Shown: in pieces, positions 6,561-14,992 of the stretch | How positions within the stretch are numbered: position 1 is the stretch's first letter | Layout of the letters: each line of letters begins with the position of its first letter | Assembly (NCBI GenBank): GCA_905182255.1 | Contig: CAJJAH010000005.1 | Location: forward strand, 10,001-42,676 | Length of the DNA stretch: 32,676 bases | DNA from: Cryomorphaceae bacterium BACL11 MAG-121001-bin54 | Lineage (GTDB): Bacteria > Bacteroidota > Bacteroidia > Flavobacteriales > BACL11 | Direction: 5' to 3' | Translations under genes and position numbers: made by a program | The notes under the pieces: generated by a model | The model's input: only the letters and a program-made list of their open reading frames with translations | Database searches by the model: none | What the model was told of the DNA's origin: nothing

Positions 6561-8855
6561 TTATTTTAATAATCCAATTGCTTGCTCAATTGTTATTGCT
6601 TCACCATCCAATTCTGCAGATATAAAAGCATCTTTATATCCTTCCAATATTACTTCAGCTAAGCGATTATTAGCTTCTTCCAATAATATATAAGTACCTA
6701 AATTGTAAGAGTATTTAGCCTCTTCAAAAGCAATTCTTTTACCGCCTAAATTTGCAAATACAAAAGCATCAGAATATCCGTCAATTTTTACTTCTGCTAA
6801 TCGAATATTAGCATCCTCTAATGAAGAAAAAGTACCTAGAATTTCAGAATATGTCGTTTGCTCAATAGTAATCCTCTTTCCGTCTAGCTTTGTAAATACA
6901 AAAGCATCTTCATATCCAACTGCTCTAGCTTCTTCTAAGCGGATATTAGCATCAATAAGAGAAGAATATGAACCTGCGAAATAACGATACATTTCTTCTC
7001 CTTTAGATTCCTTATCAATATTTCCAAGCTTACTCATTTTAGATAAATCCTCAGGTTTTAAAGAATTTTCAGTTACTACAATTTGCACTACAAATTCAAT
7101 ATTTGGTTTCGTCATCAAAACTTCAACTTCAAATTCAACATTTGGTTTTATCAACAAAACTTCCACTGTAAATTCAATATTTGACTTTACAACTTCTTTC
7201 TTAACAACTAAATCATCATTAAAAGTGGTTTTTTCTGTTTTAATTGCAACATTTAAACTAATACGCTCTCCATTTTTATATGTAACAATAAATGCATCTT
7301 CAAACCCTCTCGCCTTCATTTGCGCCTGATAGTTAATTGCATCTTTATATTCAGTAAATGAACCAGCCATATATCTGTACACACCATCCTTTCCTGAAAA
7401 AGAAATTACATTATCAACTCCTTTAAAAACCTTATCAGATAATTCCTTGTCAAAGGCTCCAATTTGAATTCTATATGTAGTTTCTTTTGAATAAATAACT
7501 GTTTCTTGATCGGAGACTTTTTCAATTTTAATTTCATCAATATTTGGAACAACAACCTCTTCATCTATTAATAGCTTAGAGACAGAATTTACATAATTCG
7601 AAACAGTTCCATTATTATCCACTAAAATATATGTATCGTCAAATCCTTTTAACTCTAAATCAAATTTTCTTCCTAAAGCATCTTCCATTGATTCGTAAGT
7701 TCCTACAGCATAAATCACCATTCCATCTTCTTGAGGAATACTTTCTAAGTCATCTAAACTTAAGAACTTATTAATCACGCTTGCAGGTACACCATCAATG
7801 AAAGAACCTATCTTAACCTTATAATTTAATTTTTCTACAGTATTTTCAAAATCTTTTCCTTCATTATATGCTTTGTTAAAGGCATTTGCTTTTGCAATTA
7901 AATATGCATCAATAGTTTTATAATTTTCACGCTTAATTTCATTTTCATTATAAAAATTAGCATATTTTCTAGATGCAGCTTCATATCCAGAATACATACT
8001 TTGGTATTTTTTATCAGTCAATTTTACTCCTTTCTCATCAACAATAGAACCTTCAACTGTATTTTTTTGCTGATCTAGATAATTTGCAATACCATCTTTA
8101 TCATCATCCAAAGGACAACCATTATTATCAACTTTAACACCAATTGGTGTTTTGGGACAAAAGTCATCAACATCAGCTACTAAATCTCCGTCTTCGTCTT
8201 CTGATTCCAATTTAGTAAAATCGACATCTGAATAATAACTATCATCAAAATAATTATTCTTTCTAGGGTTAGGAGTAAATAAATCATAATGAATTGTGAA
8301 ATCCAATGATTTGTAACCATCAGCCTTATCTTCATTTTCTTTTGACATGTCAATATCACCTAATCCCATTCCAAAATTTAATTTAATATCAAATTGCAAT
8401 CTATCTGAAACATTCATTCGCAAACCAAAACCTAAAGGAACATTAATAGCACTAATATTCTCACCAGCATTTCTTACATTAAAATTTTGAACTCCTAAGG
8501 TTAGTAATGGACTAATCTTAGATTGCTTAAAAATCTGATTAATTGTATATCCTACATGTAAACCAAATCCATCAATATCAGATTTAAAATCCTCAATACC
8601 ATTATTTGCGGAAAAAGCAGTTTTAATTAACAAAAATGATAAATCTAAATTATTTGAAAGCTCAAACTTCATCCCTGCATTAAACCCTGCTATTCCTTTT
8701 AAAAAACCTGTATTTTGATTCTGAATATCACCAGTAAGTGTATACAATCCTGAACCAAATGTGAATTTAGGGCTAAATGACTGCTCTTGCGCGTAAACAG
8801 ATATAGAAGATATTAAAGCAAAAAGAACAAATACTTTTTTAAAAAATTGATTCAT
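6561..8855 (-). CDS. outer-membrane beta-barrel protein with TSP3 and tandem SPOR-like repeats
   Basis: A 764-residue exported protein. Residues 1-22 are a signal peptide ending VYA. About 25-195 look like an outer-membrane barrel with alternating strands (FTFGSGLYTLTG; LGFGLRMNVS). Residues 219-262 are acidic calcium-binding TSP3-type repeats (DEDGDLVADVDDFCP; DDDKDGIANYLD). In place of the OmpA peptidoglycan domain that usually follows this layout are SPOR-like units: YKVKIGSF at 346, YRIQIGAF at 461, then three clear 46-residue copies starting at 623, 669 and 715, each with a G-T/S-F/Y turn, a helix with ANxRL and a GYxDAF strand. Between them, 558-594 is a separate 13-residue beta-strand repeat. 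Inferred role: tethering the outer membrane to the cell wall, since SPOR domains bind denuded glycan. The gene is last in the rfbC-to-LOG run. Confidence 0.8.
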   Translation of the reverse strand: MNQFFKKVFVLFALISSISVYAQEQSFSPKFTFGSGLYTLTGDIQNQNTGFLKGIAGFNAGMKFELSNNLDLSFLLIKTAFSANNGIEDFKSDIDGFGLHVGYTINQIFKQSKISPLLTLGVQNFNVRNAGENISAINVPLGFGLRMNVSDRLQFDIKLNFGMGLGDIDMSKENEDKADGYKSLDFTIHYDLFTPNPRKNNYFDDSYYSDVDFTKLESEDEDGDLVADVDDFCPKTPIGVKVDNNGCPLDDDKDGIANYLDQQKNTVEGSIVDEKGVKLTDKKYQSMYSGYEAASRKYANFYNENEIKRENYKTIDAYLIAKANAFNKAYNEGKDFENTVEKLNYKVKIGSFIDGVPASVINKFLSLDDLESIPQEDGMVIYAVGTYESMEDALGRKFDLELKGFDDTYILVDNNGTVSNYVNSVSKLLIDEEVVVPNIDEIKIEKVSDQETVIYSKETTYRIQIGAFDKELSDKVFKGVDNVISFSGKDGVYRYMAGSFTEYKDAINYQAQMKARGFEDAFIVTYKNGERISLNVAIKTEKTTFNDDLVVKKEVVKSNIEFTVEVLLIKPNVEFEVEVLMTKPNIEFVVQIVVTENSLKPEDLSKMSKLGNIDKESKGEEMYRYFAGSYSSLIDANIRLEEARAVGYEDAFVFTKLDGKRITIEQTTYSEILGTFSSLEDANIRLAEVKIDGYSDAFVFANLGGKRIAFEEAKYSYNLGTYILLEEANNRLAEVILEGYKDAFISAELDGEAITIEQAIGLLK

Positions 8856-8914
8856 TAGTGTGATTTTTATATTGCTGTAAAAATAGGAAAAAAATCAGAA
8901 AGCTATCCTTTATG

Positions 8915-9604
8915 CTAGAAATTAGGTTTTAAAGTATATTTGTTATAAAAATTATTGATAATATCGACAGCCTCTTCAGGAGTATCAACTACATTAATCA
9001 AATCTAAATCTTCAATACTGACATTATTCTCTTTCTCTAGCATAGTCACTTTTATCCAGATTAACAACCCATCCCAATATGATTTACCTAAAAGTACAAT
9101 TGGGAACTTTCCTATCTTTCTAGTTTGCATTAAAGTAATTGCTTCAAACAGCTCATCTAAAGTACCTACTCCACCAGGAAGCACTACAAAACCTTGTGCA
9201 TATTTCACAAACATCACTTTTCTAATAAAGAAATAATCAAAATTAATCAGTTTATCATTATCTATATAATCATTGGCAGAATGTTCAAATGGAAGCTTAA
9301 TATTTAATCCTACGGATTTCCCCTCACCTTTAGAAGCCCCTTTATTAGCTGCTTCCATAATCCCCTTGCCACCACCTGTAATAACTCCATAACCACTTTG
9401 AGTAAGCAAGTAACCAATTTCTTCAGCCTGTTTGTAGTATTTATTATTTGGCTTTGTTCGGGCCGACCCAAATATAGAAATACAAGGTCCGATTTTAGAC
9501 ATGATTTCAAATCCTTGAATAAACTCTGAAACAATTTTAAAAATTTGTATTGAATCAGAAGTCTTTATAGTATTCCAACTTTTTTCTTTAGAAGCACTCA
9601 TCAT
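8915..9604 (-). CDS. LOG family nucleoside 5'-monophosphate phosphoribohydrolase-like protein (TIGR00730 type)
   Basis: A 229-residue Rossmann-fold protein with the family hallmarks: SIFGSARTKPNN near residue 43, VITGGGKGIMEAANKGA (about 75-90), and PGGVGTLDE (about 142-150). LOG proteins hydrolyse the ribosyl bond of nucleoside monophosphates, including cytokinin precursors. Older annotations call them lysine decarboxylases, which the family does not support. Two adjacent ATG codons (9602-9604 and 9599-9601) are possible starts. It is 58 nt downstream of uvrA on the same strand. The physiological substrate here is unknown. Confidence 0.88.
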   Translation of the reverse strand: MMSASKEKSWNTIKTSDSIQIFKIVSEFIQGFEIMSKIGPCISIFGSARTKPNNKYYKQAEEIGYLLTQSGYGVITGGGKGIMEAANKGASKGEGKSVGLNIKLPFEHSANDYIDNDKLINFDYFFIRKVMFVKYAQGFVVLPGGVGTLDELFEAITLMQTRKIGKFPIVLLGKSYWDGLLIWIKVTMLEKENNVSIEDLDLINVVDTPEEAVDIINNFYNKYTLKPNF

Positions 9605-9662
9605 TTTTTTTCATCTATACTCATACTGAATCTAAATTAATTTATCATCTAATATAGTAAAT

Positions 9663-12488
9663 TTATTGCAATTCTCTTTTTAAGTATTTAGCCGTGTAAC
9701 TATCTTTGTTATTTATGATACTTTCTGGCGTTCCGCTACAAATTATATGCCCTCCTTTATCTCCTCCTTCTTTTCCAATATCAATGATGTGATCTGCCAT
9801 TTTAATTACATCCAAATTATGTTCTATAATCAATACGGTATTTCCTTTCTCAACTATAGTGTCAATTACTTTTAGAAAAATTTTTACGTCTTCAAAATGC
9901 AGACCCGTAGTTGGTTCATCCAAAATATAAAAAGTGTTTCCTGTACTTTTTTTAGATAATTCTGATGCCAACTTAATTCTTTGCGCTTCTCCCCCACTTA
10001 AAGTAGTTGCTGATTGACCTAAAGTAATATATCCCAAACCAACATCTTGCAAAGTTTTTATTTTTCTATAAATGGACGGAATCATCTCAAAAAATATAAC
10101 TGCCTGATTAATGGTTAAATCTAATACATCAGAAATTGAGTTTCCTTTAAAACGAACTTCTAAAGTTTCACGATTATAGCGTTTTCCATTACAATCCTCA
10201 CAATGCACCTCAACATCAGGTAAAAAATTCATTTCTATAGTTTTCATACCCCCACCCCGACAACCTTCACACCTACCACCAAGAACATTAAAAGAAAAAC
10301 GTCCTACTTTATAGCCTCTAATTTTAGACTCTGGAAGATTTGCAAATAAAGATCTAATGTCAGAAAAAACACTAGTATACGTAGCTGGATTAGACCTTGG
10401 TGTACGGCCAATAGCTGACTGATCTATCTCAATAACCTTATCCAAATGAGATAAACCATCAATACTTTTATAGGGCAAAGGCTCTTTTTCCCCTCTGTAA
10501 AAATATTTATTCAGTATTGGGTACAGAGTTCCATTTATTAATGTTGACTTGCCACTACCTGAGACTCCAGTAACACAGCACAATAAACCCAAAGGAATAT
10601 CAACATCAATATTTTTTAAGTTATTTCCTGTTGCACCTCTTATTTTTAAAGTATTTCCATTCCCTTTTCTTCTATTAATAGGAACTTCAATTTTTTTAAT
10701 ACCATTTAAATAATCAGAAGTAATATGATTGTCATTTAGAATAGTCTGATAATTTCCTTCAGAAACCACCTCACCCCCATGCACTCCAGCTCCAGGACCC
10801 AGATCAACAATAAAATCAGCTGACTTAATCATATCCTTATCATGTTCAACAACAATAACTGAGTTTCCAATATCTCTCAATTTTTTTAAAGAATTAATTA
10901 ATTTTAAATTATCCCTTTGATGTAACCCAATACTTGGTTCGTCTAGTATATAAAGAACATTAGTTAGTTGTGTTCCAATTTGAGTTGCCAAACGAATTCT
11001 TTGCGCCTCACCACCACTTAATGTTTTTGAACTTCTGTTTAATGAAAGATACGATAATCCAACATCAATAATAAATTGCAAACGCTTAGATAATTCTTTG
11101 ATAATTTGATTAGCAATTTTTAACTCATTCTCATTTAATGACTTTTCAATAGAAAGCACCCATTTAGAAAAAGAGAAAATATCTAAGTTTGATACTTCAC
11201 TTATACTTTTGTTAGACACTTTAAAATTAGACGACTCAATATTTAACCTACTCCCATTACAACTTTTACAATCGTATTCAGACATATATTTACCTGCCCA
11301 CTTTTCAATAGATTTTACAGATGATAATTTAGATTGTTCCTCAATAAAATTAATAATCCCATCAAAATTTAATTTATAAGTTTTTGAAATTCCTGCTGAT
11401 TTTAATTTTACTTTCAAACTTTCAGTAAGTCCGTATAATATTGCGTCAGTTCCTTGAATTGGAATTTTATAAATCGGAGTATTTAAAGTGAAGTCAAACT
11501 TCTTCCCAATCAATTCAATTTGACCAAATATCCAATCAGATTTACGATTTGCAATAGGAGCTATTCCTCCTTTATTTATACTTAAATGTTTATTTGGAAA
11601 TATTTTTTCTTCATCAACAATTTTAAATTTTCCCAACCCGTTACATACTTTACATGCTCCTTTTGGAGAGTTAAAAGAGAAGGAATTTGGTTCTGGATTT
11701 TTATAAGCAATTCCTGTTTCGGGACACATTAGAGCTCTTGAAAAATATCTTGGAATTGCAGATAACTTCTCAATCACCATCATTACACCATCACCATCCT
11801 CCATTGCTAACTTCAAAGAAGAAATTAGACGTTTTTTATTTGGTTCGTTTACTTTTAAGCGATCTATAACTACTTCAATATCATGTGTTTTATATCTATC
11901 TAGCTTTAGAGAAGGAGTTATATCAATAATTTCACCATCTACTCTAACTTTTAAATACCCTTTTTTAGCTAACTGATGAAAAAGCTCAGCATAATGCCCC
12001 TTTCTCGAACGGACAATAGGAGCTAAAACATTAATAGATTTATTATTAAAGTCTAATTGTATTAAATCTAAAATCTGCTCATCAGTAAATCGCACCATTT
12101 TTTTTCCTGATTTGTAGGAATAGGCAGTTCCTACTCTAGCATAGAGCAGTCGTAAATAATCATAAATTTCAGTAATTGTTCCTACAGTGGATCTTGGATT
12201 TTTAGAAGTAGTTTTCTGCTCAATAGCTACCACAGGACTCAATCCTGTAATCATATCTACTTCTGGGCGCTCCATATTGCCTAAAAATTGACGAGCATAA
12301 GCGTTAAAGGTTTCTAAGTATCTCCTTTGCCCTTCTGCGTGAATAGTATCAAAAGCTAATGATGATTTTCCACTTCCACTCTTTCCAGTAAAAACAACAA
12401 GTTTGTTTCTAGGTATTTGTAGGGTAATATTTTTTAAATTGTGAACTCGAGCGCCATAAATTGATATTTTATCTTTCTGACTTGCCAT
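9663..12488 (-). CDS. uvrA: excinuclease ABC subunit UvrA
   Basis: Damage-recognition ATPase of nucleotide excision repair; it acts as a dimer, loads UvrB on lesions and is released. The 941-residue length is standard. The first ATPase has Walker A GKSGSGKSSLAFDTI near residue 36 and signature LSGGEAQRIRLA with ILDEPSIGLHQRD. The second has GVSGSGKSTLINGTL and LSGGEAQRIKLA with ILDEPTTGLHFED. The C-terminal zinc finger is complete (CEGCRGGG, then HCEDCNGKRYN), while the first keeps only one cysteine in its leading half (CPETG) before CKVCNGLG, a loss seen in some relatives. The start ATG is one base after the stop of the lytic transglycosylase gene, so the two are translated from one message. 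Confidence 0.98.
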   Translation of the reverse strand: MASQKDKISIYGARVHNLKNITLQIPRNKLVVFTGKSGSGKSSLAFDTIHAEGQRRYLETFNAYARQFLGNMERPEVDMITGLSPVVAIEQKTTSKNPRSTVGTITEIYDYLRLLYARVGTAYSYKSGKKMVRFTDEQILDLIQLDFNNKSINVLAPIVRSRKGHYAELFHQLAKKGYLKVRVDGEIIDITPSLKLDRYKTHDIEVVIDRLKVNEPNKKRLISSLKLAMEDGDGVMMVIEKLSAIPRYFSRALMCPETGIAYKNPEPNSFSFNSPKGACKVCNGLGKFKIVDEEKIFPNKHLSINKGGIAPIANRKSDWIFGQIELIGKKFDFTLNTPIYKIPIQGTDAILYGLTESLKVKLKSAGISKTYKLNFDGIINFIEEQSKLSSVKSIEKWAGKYMSEYDCKSCNGSRLNIESSNFKVSNKSISEVSNLDIFSFSKWVLSIEKSLNENELKIANQIIKELSKRLQFIIDVGLSYLSLNRSSKTLSGGEAQRIRLATQIGTQLTNVLYILDEPSIGLHQRDNLKLINSLKKLRDIGNSVIVVEHDKDMIKSADFIVDLGPGAGVHGGEVVSEGNYQTILNDNHITSDYLNGIKKIEVPINRRKGNGNTLKIRGATGNNLKNIDVDIPLGLLCCVTGVSGSGKSTLINGTLYPILNKYFYRGEKEPLPYKSIDGLSHLDKVIEIDQSAIGRTPRSNPATYTSVFSDIRSLFANLPESKIRGYKVGRFSFNVLGGRCEGCRGGGMKTIEMNFLPDVEVHCEDCNGKRYNRETLEVRFKGNSISDVLDLTINQAVIFFEMIPSIYRKIKTLQDVGLGYITLGQSATTLSGGEAQRIKLASELSKKSTGNTFYILDEPTTGLHFEDVKIFLKVIDTIVEKGNTVLIIEHNLDVIKMADHIIDIGKEGGDKGGHIICSGTPESIINNKDSYTAKYLKRELQ

Positions 12489-12489
12489 A

Positions 12490-13455
12490 CTAATCTTCTA
12501 AAGTTGAATTAGTTTCCAAATCATCAAATACTAACAAATCAGTATTAGTTGGAATCTTTAAAAAATACTTTTTTCTAGATTTATCTGGCAAAGAAGAAGT
12601 TCTTAACCAAGGATTAAACTGCTTTAACAATTTATAATTTATTTTGTTTGATATTGCAAAATCACTCAGATTAGCAATAGAAGAGTCTACCAATATAGTT
12701 TTATAGTTAGCCATTGTATACAAATCTTTTAATCTAAACATAAAACCATATTTCTTAGGATTTTTCATAATATCTTTAACTGCAATAATTCTAAATACAT
12801 ATCGACCTGTTTCTGAATTAAGATGTAAGTTATAATAATTATTTGTCCCCTGTTCAGTTATTCTTCTACGAGCACCATTTTTACCCATGTTATATGAAGC
12901 CGCAGCCATCGTCCAATTCCCAAACTTATCATAAGCATCATTTAAATAATCACATGCAACCTGAGTAGATTTTTCTAAATTGTAACGTTCATCAATATCT
13001 GAATTTACTTCTAATCCATATTCGCGAGCTGTACCTTTTAAAATTTGCCAAAAACCAGCAGCTCCAGCTGGAGAAACCACATTATCTAATCCACTTTCAA
13101 TTAAAGCTAAATATTTAAAATCATCGGGAATATTATTCTTTTTTAAAATAGGTTCAATAATTGGAAAATACTTATTTGCTTTTTTAAAAAATAACATAGT
13201 ATTAGATTGCCAATACGTATTTTTGAGTAACTCCTTATCAATTCTCTCCCAAATCTCAGGTGAGTTGATTGGAATTTCTTCTCCTGCAAAACTCAAACCT
13301 TGAGGCTGTAAAATAGAAAAAATTCCGTATTTAGTATTAAACTGTTTCTGATGTAACTCATCATCACTACTTAATTCACTTGAAAAAATAAAAAGCTGAG
13401 CAAAAGCAAGAATCAGTAAAGAAGATCCTAAAAAATAAATGTATTTTATCTGCAT
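12490..13455 (-). CDS. membrane-anchored lytic transglycosylase (SLT domain, MltD-like)
   Basis: Cleaves the glycan strands of peptidoglycan, forming 1,6-anhydromuramyl ends. A hydrophobic N-terminus (residues 5-25) is a signal peptide or anchor. The SLT domain covers about 105-220: ALIESGLDN holds the catalytic Glu (about 119), followed by SPAGAAGFWQILKGTAREYGL and AAASYNMG, all standard for this lysozyme-like fold. The C-terminal 80 residues (YKLLKQFNPWLR) resemble the start of a LysM-type region but I see no full LysM repeat. It sits between rfbC and uvrA with gaps of 1 base on each side, a clear operon. Confidence 0.9.
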   Translation of the reverse strand: MQIKYIYFLGSSLLILAFAQLFIFSSELSSDDELHQKQFNTKYGIFSILQPQGLSFAGEEIPINSPEIWERIDKELLKNTYWQSNTMLFFKKANKYFPIIEPILKKNNIPDDFKYLALIESGLDNVVSPAGAAGFWQILKGTAREYGLEVNSDIDERYNLEKSTQVACDYLNDAYDKFGNWTMAAASYNMGKNGARRRITEQGTNNYYNLHLNSETGRYVFRIIAVKDIMKNPKKYGFMFRLKDLYTMANYKTILVDSSIANLSDFAISNKINYKLLKQFNPWLRTSSLPDKSRKKYFLKIPTNTDLLVFDDLETNSTLED

Positions 13456-13456
13456 A

Positions 13457-13999
13457 TTAAAATTGACTTTTAAAATTCTTAAAACTTCCTGCGACTAAAT
13501 CTTTATCTGAAACTAAAGGTTTTATAGCTCCCCAATCAATATTTAAATCTTTATCACTCCATAGTAATGTCTCTTCAGATGCTGAATTATAAACTCCTGT
13601 ACATTTATAAGTAAAAATTGTATCATCCTGAAGTGTAATAAAACCATGAGCAAATCCAGGTGGGATCCAAAAAATAGTTTTATTTTCTTCATTAAGTTCA
13701 ATTGAAAAATACTGTCCATAAGTGTTCGATTCTTTTCTTACATCTACTACAACATCTAATACAGCACCTTTTATCACTCGTACTAATTTACCCTGCGCGA
13801 AAGGTGGGTTCTGAAAATGCAAACCTCTTAACACCCCCTTACCTGAAAGAGACTGATTATCCTGAACAAAATCCAAATCTAAACCATTTTTAGCAAAGGA
13901 TTCTTCACTCCAAATCTCAAAGAAATAACCTCTATCATCTTCAAAAATTTTAGGATTTATAACTAGTAAACCTTCTATTGGGGTTTTTATTATTTCCAT
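13457..13999 (-). CDS. rfbC: dTDP-4-dehydrorhamnose 3,5-epimerase
   Basis: Epimerises dTDP-4-keto-6-deoxyglucose at C3 and C5 in dTDP-L-rhamnose synthesis for surface polysaccharide. The cupin protein is 180 residues, the usual length. Visible are DDRGYFFEIW (about 21-30), DNQSLSGKGVLRGLHFQ with the catalytic His (about 47-63), the IPPGFAHGF segment (about 116-124) and YKCTGVYNSASE with the catalytic Tyr. The other rhamnose genes (rfbA, B, D) are not in the window. It is first in the minus-strand run; a -7 element TATATTTG (complement of 14026-14033) lies 26 nt upstream of the ATG. Confidence 0.96.
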   Translation of the reverse strand: MEIIKTPIEGLLVINPKIFEDDRGYFFEIWSEESFAKNGLDLDFVQDNQSLSGKGVLRGLHFQNPPFAQGKLVRVIKGAVLDVVVDVRKESNTYGQYFSIELNEENKTIFWIPPGFAHGFITLQDDTIFTYKCTGVYNSASEETLLWSDKDLNIDWGAIKPLVSDKDLVAGSFKNFKSQF

Positions 14000-14025
14000 T
14001 TATTATTTATTAATTTTCCAAAAGC

Positions 14026-14085
14026 CAAATATAGAAAAATGAACTACTTATTTTTAAGGAAAATCAAACAATAATTGTAATTTTG
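14026..14085. promoter_or_regulatory. divergent -7 elements for rfbC (-) and the FKBP gene (+)
   Basis: Minus strand: TATATTTG (complement of 14026-14033) ahead of rfbC. Plus strand: TAATTTTG at 14078-14085 ahead of the FKBP gene, giving a leader of about 30 nt. No good -33 TTG is visible for either at 17-21 nt spacing. An in-frame TTG at 14083-14085 is part of the -7 element and so is not the FKBP start. Confidence 0.5.
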
Positions 14086-14121
14086 CAAACAAATTTTACA
14101 AATCTTTTAAAAACAACTATT

Positions 14122-14799
14122 ATGAATAAAACAGTACAATTATTAATCGTTGGTTTTGCGATTGTTTTGAGCTCATGCTCTAATGACGCAACTGACAAAA
14201 CACCAGAAACAGAAATGGAAAAAGTAAGTTACAGTTTAGGAGTAAATGTGGCAACAGGAGTTAAAGCACAAGGGCTAGACACTATTGATGCAAATGCAGT
14301 AGCAAAAGCATTTAAAGATGTATTTGCAGGAAATGATTTAGATATTTCGGAAGAAGAAAGCATGCAAGTATTGCAAGATTATTTCGGAAAATTAGCTGCT
14401 GAAAAAAGCGCTCAAGCAGGTGAGGCAGGATTAGAATACCTTACTAAAAATGGAGCTAAAGAAGGAGTAATAACAACTGAAAGTGGATTGCAATATGAAG
14501 TAATGACTGAAGGAAGTGGTGCTAAACCTAATGCTGATGATCAAGTTACTGTACATTATCATGGTATGCTTACTGACGGAACTGTATTTGATAGTTCAGT
14601 TGATAGAGGAGAGCCTGCACAATTTGGCGTAACTCAAGTTATTCCAGGGTGGATTGAAGCCTTACAACTAATGAGTATTGGTGACAAATGGAAACTAACT
14701 ATCCCTTCTGCATTAGCTTATGGAGATAAAGGTGCAGGAGGCTTAATTGGCCCAGGAGAAACTTTAGTATTTGAAGTAGAACTTATAGGAATTAACTAA
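14122..14799 (+). CDS. FKBP-type peptidyl-prolyl isomerase lipoprotein (FkpA/Mip type)
   Basis: A periplasmic or outer-membrane-anchored folding helper that isomerises Xaa-Pro bonds. From the ATG at 14122 the protein is 225 residues, with a lipoprotein signal and lipobox LSSC (Cys19). About 33-115 is the helical FKBP_N dimerisation domain (KVSYSLGVNVATG; AFKDVFAG). About 118-225 is the FKBP_C catalytic domain (TTESGLQYEV, VTVHYHGMLTDGTVFDSS, VIPGWIEALQLM, PSALAYGDKGAGG, LVFEVELIGI). A longer reading from 14083 is rejected since it begins with TTG inside the promoter and would bury the lipoprotein signal. A strong terminator follows 20 nt after the stop. Confidence 0.95.
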   Translation: MNKTVQLLIVGFAIVLSSCSNDATDKTPETEMEKVSYSLGVNVATGVKAQGLDTIDANAVAKAFKDVFAGNDLDISEEESMQVLQDYFGKLAAEKSAQAGEAGLEYLTKNGAKEGVITTESGLQYEVMTEGSGAKPNADDQVTVHYHGMLTDGTVFDSSVDRGEPAQFGVTQVIPGWIEALQLMSIGDKWKLTIPSALAYGDKGAGGLIGPGETLVFEVELIGIN

Positions 14800-14819
14800 T
14801 TAGCATTATATGCAAAAAG

Positions 14820-14846
14820 AAAGCCGAGCGAATGCTCGGCTTTTTT
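14820..14846. terminator. bidirectional rho-independent terminator
   Basis: A 10-bp stem, AAAGCCGAGC (14820-14829) and GCTCGGCTTT (14834-14843), with loop GAAT and a T-run continuing to 14846. On the opposite strand the stem is followed by TTTCTTTTT, so it can also stop transcripts coming from der. Confidence 0.92.
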
Positions 14847-14992
14847 ATTTATTAATTCTCACTCAATCCAATTTAGAAATTAAAGTGTTGTCAGTCGTCT
14901 TATTTAGAGCTTTAGATAAACATAGCACAAGATTAATGCAAATTTGGCAAAACTTATAGATTAATTATTGCCTAACTATTGAAGTAAATTTA

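Noticed and set aside
14083-14121. TTG start extending the FKBP lipoprotein by 13 residues
   Set aside because: The TTG belongs to the -7 element TAATTTTG, and the extension would bury the lipoprotein signal that starts at the ATG at 14122.
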